This document shows, piece after piece, positions 40,517 through 52,503 of a stretch of DNA of 64,000 nt. The DNA comes from Dermanyssus gallinae. Taxonomy: Eukaryota > Arthropoda > Arachnida > Mesostigmata > Dermanyssidae. Under the pieces are notes generated by a model. It was not told the origin of the DNA. It searched no databases and saw only the letters and a program-made list of their open reading frames with translations. Within the stretch, counting starts at the first letter, position 1. Each line of letters begins with the position of its first letter. Position numbers and translations under genes: made by a program. The DNA is taken from positions 1,901,501-1,965,500 of the forward strand of contig QVRM01001782.1 in assembly GCA_003439945.1 (NCBI GenBank), written 5' to 3'.

Positions 40517-41340
40517 TATACATATAATTAGCGATAATGGTGACAACGCGACGACAGATTTTCCTTTTCGCGTTTTCCTCGCTATCCATCTTGGTTGCTG
40601 AGCGAAGTTGCCGGGCGACACTTGCATATATACTGGCTGCACGCGTATGTAGACGATCGAGATCATAATTGATCTTGAGTCATCACCGTATTAGGATGTT
40701 GTTTGCATTGCTTGGTTTTTGTCGAGTTATATTTGTCCAGAAAACAATTAACCTTGCCCGAAAGCGCGGCAACAAAGTTGGAAATAAGAAACAAAACTGT
40801 ATTTAGAAAACATAAATCACACGAGGTCAGTAGTACGACCCGACGGGTCTGTCAACAGAGACTTCTGCAGTACATATATGTTCAAGAATCGACAAATCTG
40901 CTCAGTCAGGTTAGGTTCGTCAAACAGTTGACCAGTCTGAATTGACCAATTCAATTATTTAGCGCAACGTCAATCAGAACGACCACCAATAAATAACGTC
41001 ACGTGAGACGCGCCCGGGTACCGCCGGTCATCGCAGTTGAAGTCATACTGAGCTAATTAACAATAACAACAACAACACAACAACAACAAGACATTAAGTT
41101 TGGGACACACTGTTGAACTGGGCTAGAAAACCCAGGATCACACGTTTGCGCGGAGACAATTGTCCACTCCAAAGTGCTAACATATCGAAGTTGTATAGAC
41201 AAACGCCAAGACGTTAAGATAACAATCTCAATGACGGAAAGCTCTTCCAAAAGCGTTAAATCGTCGAACATGGCTGGCATGAATGAATTGCTCTTCGGAT
41301 TGCGAAAACAATACTTAAGTATAGGAAAAAGGGAAACTGC
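39768..41340. other. non-coding stretch, nothing recognised
   Basis: (TA)n at 40252-40285 and 40476-40511. A minus-strand open frame at 41053-41280 has no recognisable domain. The missing 5' exons of the Lines-type gene could be here. Confidence 0.5.
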
Positions 41341-41757
41341 AAGGAAAAGCTAGTGGCCACTACGAATTTGATACGAAACTGTACATGAGCAGAGCTCAAA
41401 CAAGTGGAGCGCTGGTACTCGGTCGGACCTGCCGTTCGCCGTTAAGAGCCAGGAGGTGGGGGGCACGGGGCACGAGGGCATCGTCTTGCCTGACGCAACG
41501 AAAGACCGCAAGTTATCATTATTTCCTTCTTCTTCTTGTTGTTCGGGTACATGCTGATGGTGATGATGATGAAGCTGACGCGATGACGACGATGAAGATG
41601 ATGGTGAAGCCACGACAAAGACAGCCATGGTGACGACAGATAGATCGTAGTATGTAGAGTAAGTAGTCTCCGTCGATTAGACGGTCATAACCTTGTAGTA
41701 GATCGAATGATGGTGGTGGTGGTGGTGGTAGCAGTAGTGTTGGTGGTGATGGTAATG

Positions 41758-41789
<32 letters not shown>

Positions 41790-42880
41790 CAACGACAACG
41801 ATGATGATGATGAGGTTGGCGGCAGTGACGATGACAATGATGTGTGCGACTCATGCGATGGGACGCCGCGACGATGGGCGGAAACCTCGACTTCGGTCGG
41901 CACTTCGGCAAGTGCCGAAGATACCGGTGGCGGCGTCGAGCCTGCCTGCCGGCCGGCCTGTCTGCCCGTCAGTCGGGCAGCACAGTTGTTCGTCACGAAT
42001 GAGGCTCGTTCCTTCATGCTGGCGTCGTCGTCGTCGTCGTTCTCATCATCATCTACAACTCGATGCGAGTTGTCGCCCCCTTCGGCGACATCCTGACTCT
42101 TCGTCCTCGTCGTGGCATTCGACAAAGACACACAACCACCGGCCGGACGAATGGACGAACGGACGGACGGACAATCGACGACAACCCAGCCCAACTGGTG
42201 GTGGGGAGCTGTTTCTCCGCCGCTCCGTATCCCTTTCGGACTTCCTCACATCCTCACATTAGTCGAGTGACGACTGCGACTACTGCTGCTGCTGCTGTTG
42301 CTGCTGGTTATCGTTCGCTGGCTGGCTGGCTGGCTCACGCACGCCACCGTCATGCGCCGAAAAGTCGGCAAGTCGACAAGCGTAATGATGACGAAGCGAC
42401 GACGCCTTCGGAGAGTTTCTGAGAGAGAGAGAGAGAGTGCGCGATCTTGACGGATGGCGGCACCCAATCGTCAACGGCGACGAACGGACGAATGGACGAA
42501 CAAGCATCCAAAATAGAGCTACAATCAGCAGAATCATCAACGTCATCATCATCATCCTCATCATTAGGACTACCACAGCAGCAGAAGCAGCATCCTCTTC
42601 TTCATCATCATCATCATCCAAACTGTCGCGCGATGTGCGGTGAAGCCAACCGGTCCGTCGGCGGTTGTTCTCGTCGTTGTCTTTAAGGAACACTTCGTCG
42701 GAGGGAACCCTTATGATTGTACCAACGATACACTTCTCGGTGTCGGTTTGGAGGTCTGCGTGCGAGGAACGGTCCCAATACGCATGCAGTATCTATATAT
42801 ATATATATATATATATAAATCCTAACGCAGGTACCTCCGCTGCTGCAACAACCGGTGTCCGCCTATTTCTACCAATGTAA
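41341..42880. other. GC-richer simple-repeat block
   Basis: Dense GAC/GTC, GAT/ATC and CTG/CAG trinucleotides, GGAC repeats at 42155-42172 and a GAGA run at 42421-42437. Long open frames on four or more frames encode only homopolymeric His, Ser, Asp, Thr or Val runs. It resembles the block upstream of ANKRD13, so it may hold a promoter, perhaps that of the Lines-type gene. Confidence 0.45.
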
Positions 42881-43390
42881 CAGCAACAACGATAGAGCAA
42901 TGACCACCAAAAACCTACAGTTGCATCAATTAAACAACAGGATCAACAATAATATGAGACGAAAAAAAACAAGACTAAGGATACAATATAGAGCGCGCTT
43001 AACAAGGCGCCCATTTATCTATCCCTAAGCGGGCGCCAGGACGCTCAGCCAGCATGATGTGCTGTCCGGTATACGGTAGGAACAAGCAACCTAGTTACCA
43101 CACTTAGTGGCCAGCAATTCGGAAAAAAACAGCATAGCACGGTTACGACGGAGCTCACTACACGGCAGCGGCAATCATAGAAAGATTTTTTGTTCATCAC
43201 CGCACAGAGAGGCCTTCAAGTTCCTGATCCAACCCAAACGAAGACTACATTTGTACGCCCAGTTACATTTTTGTCTCCGGCCCATCTCTGCGACAGTATG
43301 AAACGGATGTATATATATATATATATAATTATGCTCCTCACGTCGCCCGCCCAGAAATGGACAGCCAGCCAGCAGAAGACAGACCACATG

Positions 43391-43394
<4 letters not shown>

Positions 43395-43475
<81 letters not shown>
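43395..43475. repeat. (TA)n microsatellite
   Basis: Two TA tracts (43395-43438 and 43444-43475) separated by TTTATT. Confidence 0.93.
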
Positions 43476-43479
<4 letters not shown>

Positions 43480-43836
43480 ATCTTCTTCTTAAAGTTAACC
43501 TCAACGCCGTCTCCGACGTGTTACCCGTTTCGCAAAATTGTTGCCGCCACGAGACCCTCAGGGCATGAAGTACCCCCAATACAACGAATGGACACACACG
43601 TCACAGGGCCTGAGTACAGGCGCCTGTGTTCGTGGACCGAGCCGAACACAAGGCAAGGCGCTCGACGATGTGTTTGGCTGGCCACCAAAGCCGGACACAG
43701 CGCACAGATACTGACTGCGGTTGAAGCGGCGTAAACGCGTGTTCTCTCCCTGAAACGCTGATCGACCAATATAGGTTGCGATCGAGTTAATTACTCAATT
43801 TTCGGCGATCGAAGGCGCTAGGTACAAGGTGTTGAA

Positions 43837-44339
43837 ATGCCACCTGCGCGCGACGCGAGAATGTGTCGCGATGCAATCATGCCAACACGCTACACCCGTT
43901 CAGGCTGGCCAAAGGTCGCGTTTGAGATAGGGGAGACGCAGCACTTGCCGATCGTGTATATTGTGAACTGGAGAAAAGATCTTCGCTACTCGGATCTTAC
44001 AGTTCGAATTTCCGTTCGATTGGCCGGAGAGCAGCAAGGTAAGCAACAAAAACGTATAGGCGCCCAACTGATCACAGTTGTATTCTTGAATTTTAAATTT
44101 GTCTTCTCTTTCATCACCAATTCTTATCTACTTGCTTCCCCGGGAAAAAAGACGTCGCTTTTGGTTCGACCACAACTGTCACGTTGCTCGAGCGACACAG
44201 CCGGCGGGATGATCGGGGGACCAAAATAACGACTCTATCGCCGCAGTTTAAAATAAGATTTAGTTGGTGTCAGCAAACAAAAGTAATATTAATATGCAGT
44301 TTACTACTTTTGTTGATGTCAGTAAATAAAATTAAATGA
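43837..44339 (+). CDS. candidate two-exon gene, unknown
   Basis: Exon 43837-44038 starts with ATG and ends at a GTAAGC donor in phase 1. It encodes a GC-rich, ordinary-looking peptide (SGWPKVAFEIGETQHLPIVY, YSDLTVRISVRLAGEQQ). A possible second exon, 44152-44339, starts after a pyrimidine-rich stretch ending in AAAAAAG, fits the phase and runs 62 codons to TGA, ending in a hydrophobic stretch. The acceptor is weak and the second exon is AT-rich, so only the first exon has reasonable support. No family was recognised. Confidence 0.27.
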
Positions 44340-44889
44340 TTATGTAACTAGTCAGAATTGGACCTGCAATCACGTGGAACATGTGTCCCTGTTGGGCCGA
44401 CGTGGCAGCCTCTGTTCCGTATAAGGCTTGATGAGGCCTACACCTTAATGACTCTTGAAGTTGCTGACGGACGCCTCCACCAATCGATAACTCGCATGCC
44501 AGTGTCAGCTCAGATAAAAGGGTAGATGAGGAACCCCAGCCTGATTTCGCCCGCTGTCAATAAGCACAATCTTTTTTACAGATGAGTAGCAAGTGGCGTT
44601 TCCAAACGATGAAGAAGCATCTGCCTTCTAATTAGAGATATTTCACTCAATATTCAAGAGCTGATATATTTGACAGACTATGTCAAGATTTTTGCAATGT
44701 ACGTGGCGCTACGAGAGCCAAGTCTATACATAAAAAAAAAACACGAATAAATTCTGACCAGCTCTTCATACTTTGCGTTTCTATCTTGATGTTACGTTCC
44801 ACGTTTCAATATAGCTCCCAAACGACAAACTTCGTGTGTGATAAACATACCGATAGATAGTCGGCAAAGGCTGGTAATGTGACATTAAG
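44340..44889. other. no gene seen
   Basis: AT-rich sequence with no recognisable coding or repeat landmark before the LINE that begins near 44890. Confidence 0.5.
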
Positions 44890-45344
44890 CACAGCGTCGT
44901 GCAACAAATACCTTTAAAAAGTTACCTGGACTCATATGAACTCATAAACCTACATCAACATGGGTTTAGAAAAGGGCGCCCCACTTGAATTCAACTCCTC
45001 GAGGTCTGTCATGACCGGCGCGCTAACAGGGCCATCCTCACACACACGGTCTGCTTTGATTTCTCGCGAGAATTCGACAAAGTAAATTATGAGTTTCTCT
45101 TATCTGAAATGTCGGCGTTGAATTTGGCCCTCAGATCCTGGTCTGGTACCACTAACATGTAGCAGGTCGCACCTTCGCCGTAAAAGTCAGTGACTCGGTG
45201 TCGGAGCGATTTCCATGCTCTTCTAGGGTTCCTCAGGGCTCCTGCTTAGACATACTACTGTGCATTATCTTCGCTTAGGTTTGGGTGTATGTCTTCGCAG
45301 CCAAAACATAACATACAAAATGTATGCGGACTGTCTAAATATGT

Positions 45345-45775
45345 ATGCCCAGATCAGAAGAAACGAAAATCGTCTAAAGACTCGAGCAACCGTTAATATT
45401 ATTGCCACCTGGTATAAGCTAAACGATATGGTGATCTCAGTTCCAAAGTGCGCGTTTACGAAAACAGCCCCGGAAAACTTCACGTATCAGCTAAAGGATT
45501 TTTCTCTACCCGGGGTAACATCCTACAAGGATTTAGGGATTACATTCGATAGGCCTATAAAGTTTCGGGCACACATTGCCGATTCAGCAAGGACTGCATT
45601 TCAACTGAGCAATCGTATGCTGAGAGTATTTTCATCACAAAACATCTCCAAATATCTACACCTTTATAAAGACTTATTCGTACCAAAATTGTCATATTGC
45701 ACTTACACGTCGGTACGTTTTTACGATAAGGATATACGCATGCTTTTTTTTTTTCTTGAGGGACTAACTTGAAAA
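45345..45775 (+). repeat. tandem LINE/SINE segment, unit 1
   Basis: 431 bp, from TGCCCAGATCAGAAG in the LINE through GATATACGCATGC, a run of 11 T and the SINE edge CTTGAGGGACTAACTTGAAAA. It differs from units 2 and 3 at a few bases (for example TTTACG for TTTCTG near 45451). Confidence 0.95.
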
Positions 45776-46203
45776 TGCCCAGATCAGAAGAAACGAAAAT
45801 CGTCTAAAGACTCGAGCAACCGTTAATATTATTGCCACCTGGTATAAGCTAAACGATATGGTGATCTCAGTTCCAAAGTGCGCGTTTCTGAAAACAGCCC
45901 CGGAAAACTTCACGTATCAGCTAAAGGATTTTTCTCTACCCGGGGTAACATCCTACAAGGATTTAGGGATTACATTCGATAGGCCTATGAAGTTTCGGGC
46001 ACACATTGCCGATTCAGCAAGGACTGCTTTTCAACTGAGCAATCGTATGCTGAGAGTATTTTCATCACAAAACATCTCCAAATATCTACACCTTTATAAA
46101 GACTTATTCGTACCAAAATTGTCATATTGCACTTACACGTCGGTACGTTTTTACGATAAGGATATACGCATGCTTTTTTTTTCTTGAGGGACTAACTTGA
46201 AAA
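45776..46203 (+). repeat. tandem LINE/SINE segment, unit 2
   Basis: 428 bp, with a run of 9 T. Its 109-codon translated frame is the same as that of unit 3 apart from the end at the T run. Confidence 0.95.
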
Positions 46204-46634
46204 TGCCCAGATCAGAAGAAACGAAAATCGTCTAAAGACTCGAGCAACCGTTAATATTATTGCCACCTGGTATAAGCTAAACGATATGGTGATCTCAGTT
46301 CCAAAGTGCGCGTTTCTGAAAACAGCCCCGGAAAACTTCACGTATCAGCTAAAGGATTTTTCTCTACCCGGGGTAACATCCTACAAGGATTTAGGGATTA
46401 CATTCGATAGGCCTATGAAGTTTCGGGCACACATTGCCGATTCAGCAAGGACTGCTTTTCAACTGAGCAATCGTATGCTGAGAGTATTTTCATCACAAAA
46501 CATCTCCAAATATCTACACCTTTATAAAGACTTATTCGTACCAAAATTGTCATATTGCACTTACACGTCGGTACGTTTTTACGATAAGGATATACGCATG
46601 CTTTTTTTTTTCTTGAGGGACTAACTTGAAAATG
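46204..46634 (+). repeat. tandem LINE/SINE segment, unit 3
   Basis: About 430 bp with a run of 10 T. Unlike units 1 and 2 it runs on into the rest of the SINE. Confidence 0.95.
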
Positions 46635-46783
46635 CGGTTCGCACACACGGACACCACGGCAGGAAAGCTCACTGCAAATGTGGGCCGGTAGTGTGGGGCT
46701 CCAACCCACTAAAAACCAGTCATGTCCCCATCCCCACACTCAACTGGGAACTGCGCAAGCAATACTTCAAACAATTGAGGGGG
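46602..46783 (-). mobile_element. SINE inserted in the LINE
   Basis: 182 bp with a poly(A) tail on the minus strand (T run at 46602-46611). Flanked by a perfect 14-bp direct repeat GGATATACGCATGC at 46588-46601 and 46784-46797, typical of target-primed insertion. The head has a B-box-like GGGTTGGAGCCCCA. It splits the LINE codons for KDIRML from QRVQDN. Confidence 0.88.
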
Positions 46784-47479
46784 GGATATACGCATGCTGC
46801 AGCGCGTTCAGGACAATGTTTTTAAAGAGAGTCTCAAGAATATGCAACGTGAGGCGTGACACAGTCGTGCTCATAAGCGGAGTACGACTCCACTTATTGC
46901 TGGCACTCGCGGAGTACCAGCGTCGTTATGACTACCGTGTTTTTAAACATCTAAGACGCAATAGTCAGATTTATGCGTACTTTCGCGTAAGATCAAACGT
47001 GTCCCTATTCCATTCAACCTACGGAGTCACGGTTCCATTCAACCGCCTGAGACTGCCAGTGTGGCAGTCGTTAACCACTCATTTGTTTGGCAAAAAGCTC
47101 GCCTAGCCGCGACTGCGAGCACTTTATTTCCCTTGTTCGACCCCTTTTTAAATAAAGGAGATATATGTATTGGCTTGTATTATGGTACGTGGTGATCTGG
47201 CAGGTTTTATTTGAATTTCTTTGATAGAATACACACATGTTTTTTTTTTCTGAAAACAGAATTATTCTTTAAACGTTATTTGCATCACTATCTATGCATT
47301 TCTTAGGACGGCGGATACACGCAGCGGAACACACCTCCAAATCGCGAGTTCGACTTTTCCTAGCTCTACCTTGATGGCTACACACTTCGAATTGCGTAAC
47401 TCGAAACGTTTTCATCTCAATGGTTTTTTAATCTTTATCTTTGAAAAGAAAAGAAAAAATAGGTGTCAAATCGAATAAA

Positions 47480-48260
47480 CAAGCTTAGGGCTGCACCAGC
47501 GTAATTCCAGATGCGGTGAGGAAAGCGTCAGTGCTTTCAGCCCGGCGGACTGGCACGTTGTCGTGGTGGAGGAATCATTCGAATTCTAGGGAGCGTAGTG
47601 AAAACGTTTGGCAAGCTTTCTGCAGTACACCACTCGCTCGTCACTGTAGCACCCTTCTCCAGTTCGACTCTCGTCACGATTTCACTCCTAGATAGATATG
47701 AAAACGGCGCGCATCATCTTGCCAGCCGCCCGTTGCCGCTTCACTTTGGGTAGAGGCACTCCAAAATCTGGCCTCTGCGAGCTCTGCGTGGGCTTTAGTA
47801 GAGGGTCCTAAAAATGTCAGAGTCCAACGCTCTTCACCTGTGATGAGTCTCGAGAACAAAGAACACCTGGCCCTCATCGAAATTTATCAAATATTCTCGA
47901 GCCAGAAGGACCCACGTCTCTTGCTCGCTATGTGACAAATATTAAGAGGTGTCTGCCAAGCAGAGATTTCGTGAGTTTAAGGTGATCTTACGGGATCTTA
48001 TTGAGGCACTTAGCATTCAAGCCTAAAGTCTCCTCTAGCGATGCATCGATTATATGTATTTGAGTTTTCGTCAAACACGCAAGCCACATATTCGTCACCC
48101 GTTGCTGTTTTCGGACATCTTTCAAAGGGTTTGTCATACAGATTGAAATAACTTCATCGACATTTTCTGTACCATCTGTACACACTCCCCCGAAATAAGG
48201 CTTTATTAGCAATGGCGAATCAAAGCTCTTCAAAACTCTCTTGTGCACTTAATTCTCGCA
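47480..48260 (-). pseudogene. mariner-like transposase remnant
   Basis: On the minus strand, read across several frames: LITGEERW (first catalytic region), PLPKVKRQRAAGKMMRAVF, FLHHDNVPVHRAEST (second-Asp region), then ASGITLVQP. The third-Asp region is missing. Upstream, TNMWLACLTKTQIHIIDASL may be the linker or DNA-binding part. Many stops and frameshifts. This is a different lineage from the intact-ended mariner at 348-1636. Confidence 0.65.
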
Positions 48261-49844
48261 AAATGGGCCAGAAAGGAACAGTCTTAGCCGGATTTTTGAG
48301 TACGGTCGTTAACAGTAACCTACTGTTCAATGGAGAGCATGCCGAGAAAAAAAGAAGTTCAAATTTGAAATTTTCTATAAACCTGCCCGATCGCAGCTAG
48401 TCAATGACCTCCTTGACGGATGGCCAGGTGGGTACATTCAAATCCATCGCAGTTTACTCCTATTTGTTTGTTAAGCGCAGGTTTGTATTATACTAATTGT
48501 TTAGCATTTCGATAAAGGCGTAAATATCTCTCTAATAAAGGTGGCTTTGTATAGAAATGAATAGCATTTACTTTTGTATTAATCGCCTATGTGAAAATGC
48601 GGATTTGGTCTTGACGACATAAGCGACTACAGATGACGTAAGAGCAATTTCAAAGCACGCAAACCCCTGTCGAGTCCACACAAAAGCAGTGACAATTTTT
48701 CGGAGCTGCTTACTCAAATAGTGAAATCTGAGCTTGGGGGTCAGGACAGGGAAAGCTGAGAGCAAGCAGCCTTTAGACACACCTCGCACGCCGCACGCTC
48801 TCGACCTTTCATCGCACTATAATCTGATCTGTCACTAGAGTAAATATAAAGTGTTGATAGACGACGGAACGTTATCGTCGGAAGAAGACAACAGATTATC
48901 CACGAGTCACTTGTGGTGGTGTAATGTACAAGGTTTTACTGTTAGATCTATTGATAGCTTTTAGTGCGTTCACGGTTGAAAACCCATTTAAGCAACTCTC
49001 GCGTTTCTTCTGAAAATTAGCTAAACGTTGACTATCGCAATTTAGCGGTCCTCTGTTGAACAGCTAGTCGTCTACTGTAAAGGAATACCGTGTCAATGGA
49101 GTTGAAACTGTAACAAATGTCCCATGAATAGGAGTAAAACAGAACACCCTGTCTAAGCTCAAATATCTCGCGTAAGCATTAGCTAAGCTGCGAGGTCAAG
49201 GTGACCGTCTGCAAAGTCAACGTCAAGTTTGCGAGACCCGTCGGAAGGCTTGCAAGACGCAGGCCAACAGCTCAGTTGTTTAGACAGCCCCGAATGCTTA
49301 GAGATCGAGTCAAGCTTCTCAATAAGAGCTTCGCGTACAAAAATTCCAGTGACTTCCACAAATACGTCATTACAACTGTACTTTATTGTCTTCACTGACT
49401 AGCATAAACTCTCCACCAGGAAGCATCAAGAAGTAAACCGCTTAATTCGGTTTATTGTTGCCCCACCTCCCGAACGCTGATGCTACACACGATATCGGTG
49501 CGATTCCACCACTTGTTGCTGAAGTACCCGCTGCTTGCTACGTCTCCGCATTCAGCGACGTTGGCGGTACCAACAACAATCAACATCATTCTCACGAAGG
49601 ATGACGTTTCTTAATGTTTGCCTGTTCCTGTCGTGCCGATAAATCCAGAGCTTTTGTTGCCTCTCGGCCAGTCAAGCTCGCTTCTTCGTTGCATCGCGTC
49701 GCGCCAATGCCAGACCTACAACCATTAGCCACGAATGTCCTCGCGCGTTCGCCGTACGACGAAAGACGCCTGCCTAAACGGACTCGCGACAATTGCCGAC
49801 CGAAACATTGAATACGCGCGCCGAAACAGCACAGAGCCGTCGCC
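48261..49844. other. non-coding stretch, possible upstream region of the next gene
   Basis: No gene recognised up to about 49500. From there the sequence is GC-richer and leads into the candidate first exon at 49845, so 49500-49844 may be 5' UTR or promoter. Confidence 0.4.
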
Positions 49845-50596
49845 ATGAGTGGCATCATGGCACTACATCCCGAAGCGACAACGGCAACGTCGTCAACAAC
49901 AACAACAAAAACGGCAAAGTCTGCAACATCAGCGCCAATTTTACTAAGTCCATTGCAAATATACTCGTATAACGCCAATGTTGTCAAGTTGATAATCATG
50001 GTAAGATGCATCAGAGGCAATCTCGAATAGAAGATGGGTTTCTGTAGCTATTATTGTGGTCGCTATGGGCTGACCCAATGTACGATAAAATCCTGACGTA
50101 AATCCACACAACTGTTTTAGTTGAAATATATTGTCAATAAAAAAAGCATTGTGGATCATTAAAAAAATGAGGGCATAAAGCACATATGGAGGCGTTGATA
50201 ACGCAGATTGTGCACCAACCCTACGCAAGCGTATGATATATATATATATATATATATATAAGAAGACTCCTCAGCTGATCTCTTTAATAAATGGAAACAA
50301 ATCATAGCCACGTGAACGTAACCAATCTCTTAGTTTATGTCTAAGGTTTCGAGTAGCCTTTCTCTGCTCATTTACGTGTCTTATTCTGTAAGACTATGTA
50401 TTCATACTCGGAGGTCAAATCGTGCGGTTTCGCATGTAGTCCTTATCAAGAGGTCGATTGCAATGTACTATTTGTCCTCTACGGGTATTTCTGTGATGTG
50501 CATAAATTGCCTCCTGTACAAGATCACCACTGCCAATGCAATCCCAATTTCTCCATATATAAGCCAAAAAAGCTTTTATCTAGGGTAGATGAGTAA
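49845..50596 (+). CDS. candidate two-exon small cysteine-rich protein
   Basis: Exon 1, 49845-50000: ATG in a strong context (GCCGTCGCCATGA), 52 codons, GTAAGA donor, phase 0. Exon 2, 50393-50596: acceptor after a long pyrimidine lead (GTGTCTTATTCTGTAAG), 67 codons plus TAA. The total is 119 residues. The second half has six cysteines in the order KSCGFAC, EVDC, GYFC, HHCQC, spaced like a small disulphide-bonded module. The first half is Thr/Ala-rich and ends with a modest hydrophobic stretch (NANVVKLIIM) that is not a clear signal peptide. An AATAAA lies 90 bp after the stop. No family was recognised; a defensin-like or EB/EGF-like module is possible. Chance open frames cannot be excluded. 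Confidence 0.4.
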
Positions 50597-50686
50597 AATA
50601 TCCGGTTCTTAAATATAACTAAAGTATTTTTCAAATGGCTTCTTTGAAGTTGTATCTGTAGGTTAATCCGGGCGTAACTGGGTCTG

Positions 50687-50692
50687 AATAAA
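50687..50692 (+). terminator. AATAAA polyadenylation signal candidate
   Basis: AATAAA 90 bp downstream of the stop of the candidate cysteine-rich gene. Confidence 0.4.
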
Positions 50693-50875
50693 GTTCACTT
50701 CATGAAGAAACAATTCATCCTTTAAACAACTGCCTTTACATTCCGATTGTGTATGACATAAAATATTGTAGATGGACCTGCTTCGCACGTGCTCCGGAAT
50801 CAGGTAAACGAGTCGTCCTCACGCTCTATACGCTAGTCTCATGTGGGGTTGTGCAGTGATTGGCGAGTGCCACGT

Positions 50876-50999
<124 letters not shown>

Positions 51000-51004
51000 G
51001 TGTA

Positions 51005-51224
51005 CAAGTGAGCGGGTGAATGTTTGTTCAGTATGCAATGAGAAGTCGATGCTTTGCGGTGCATTTCCTCTGGCTACAAACTTCTTTCTAACTGGTCACG
51101 CCTGTCATGTCACCATCGACTTCACAGACTTCAATCGATGTTTTGAATGCTTGTCGCTTAATGTCATTGTTGTTGTTAGTAAATGTATTTTAAGAATTTG
51201 TGTTGTTTTCGTCGTCACTACTAT

Positions 51225-51225
<1 letters not shown>
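51005..51225 (+). repeat. duplicated segment, copy 1
   Basis: About 75-80% similar by eye to 51955-52205, same orientation. Shared: GGTCACGCCTGTCATGTCA and CACCATCGACTTCAC. The translated frames share TNFFL(T/I)GHACHV and DFTDF, but no protein family was recognised. Confidence 0.75.
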
Positions 51226-51260
<35 letters not shown>

Positions 51261-51396
51261 GTATATTTATTATCTTTTTAATTATTAACACGCGGGCTGG
51301 GTAAGTGTGTTTATGTTACATCACAGTGTTTCGACACAACAATCGATCTAGCGTATCTATATATATATATATATATATATTTATTTATATATTTAC

Positions 51397-51538
51397 CTTG
51401 TGATGGTAGGATGGCCTGCAGAATGGCGGTTTCCTCATTGCAGAGACAGCCGGTTCGAATGCGTTCGAGGGCCGCGTTCATATTGCAGCTGTTGGAAGCT
51501 GCTGCTGCCGCGGCGGTCGTAGCTGTGGGCAGCCTCAT
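51397..51538 (-). CDS. candidate first exon, unknown gene
   Basis: Minus-strand ATG at 51538, 47 codons and one base, ending at a GTAAAT donor (51396-51391). Ala/Thr-rich start, then NMNAALERIRTGCLCNEETA and ILQAILPSQ. The sequence upstream (to about 51960) is GC-rich, as expected for a promoter or 5' UTR. No downstream exon was found and the product is not recognised. Confidence 0.35.
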
Positions 51539-51954
51539 TCGGAACGAGCGCTGGGCCTGCCTCCAGCGAAACTGACCTGTGCGTCAGATCGTAGCGCGTT
51601 AGCGCGGGTGTGACGGGCCAAAACGCGCGCGGCTTCACTAGCGATATAGCCGGCTCTGATCGACCGCGGCTTCGTTCCGCGAGGTCGCCGCCCAACGGAC
51701 ATGAGTTCGGATGATGACCTCCTTCGGACTTCAGCGGCTGACCACAAACCGCGCTCCAGAACTCTTCGTACCGGTTGCGATGGTTCTGGCGGCCCTAGTG
51801 ATTGATTGAGGTGCTAATAGGGGTGTTGCTGCTGCTGCTGCTGCTGTTGAAGTAGTCGCAGCCGCCGGTAGGTAAGCTCATATGACGTCGCTCGCCTCGA
51901 TTCAATCCGATCCACTCACGACGTATTCAATTCAAGACAAATGAGCGCGGAGGG

Positions 51955-52205
51955 TGAACGTGTGTGCAATATGAAGCAACCGAGAGGCCGATGTTTTGCA
52001 GTGCGCGTTGTTCTCTGGGTACAAATTTCTTTCTAATTGGTCACGCCTGTCATGTCATCACCATCGACTTCACTGACTTCACCGGCGATCGATGCTTTGG
52101 ATGCTTCTCGGCCGATGTCATTGTTGTTGTTGTTATTGTTGGTGTCGTTGTTAGTAATTGCATTTAAACAATTTCTTTTGTTGTTGTTGTTGTTGTTGTT
52201 GTCGT
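51955..52205 (+). repeat. duplicated segment, copy 2
   Basis: Second copy of the segment at 51005-51225, extended by GTT trinucleotide expansion at its 3' end. The two copies flank the candidate exon at 51397-51538 and its GC-rich leader. Confidence 0.75.
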
Positions 52206-52503
52206 CGTCGTCACTGCTATTATTATTATCATCATCATCCATCGTCATCATGAGTGGCTTCATCTTCATCTAAGTGGCAAACCACCGCAGCCGTTGTTGA
52301 TGACTGGGATATGTTGCTCACATGGTGGTCACGTTGCACGTGTAGAACACGTTCTGGCTTCCACCACCAACGGCCCGGCCACATAACGGTGTAGGCAAAG
52401 CGACAACGTAAAGGGCGTCGTTATTCCCAGCGAGTATTGCCAACGCATCAGCACTCACTAACCGCCATCCAGACAGACTACACAGATCTAAAGTAGCACC
52501 TCC

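Larger units (their letters stand above)
44890..47165 (+). mobile_element. CR1/Jockey-like LINE copy, rearranged
   Basis: A degenerate ORF2: HGFRKGRPT, VCFDFSREFDKVNYE (RT catalytic block A), a damaged VPQG region, YADCLNMYA (the second Asp of the YADD box is Cys), then LPGVTSYKDLGITFDR, RAHIADSARTAFQLSNR and KLSYC. It resumes at 46784 with QRVQDN, and near 46970 IYAYFRVRSNVS. Stops and shifts make it a pseudogene. The middle is interrupted by a SINE (46602-46783) and a segment of about 430 bp is present three times in tandem (45345-46634). Confidence 0.85.

Noticed and set aside
45345..46634. A CRISPR-like or satellite array
   Set aside because: Only three units of about 430 bp, each a piece of LINE coding sequence with a SINE edge. 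A local tandem duplication explains it, and there are no spacers.
49592..50020. 142-codon minus-strand frame
   Set aside because: Antisense to the plus-strand candidate exon and rich in Val/Ala from the repeat; no family match and no splice context. The choice of strand is not certain.
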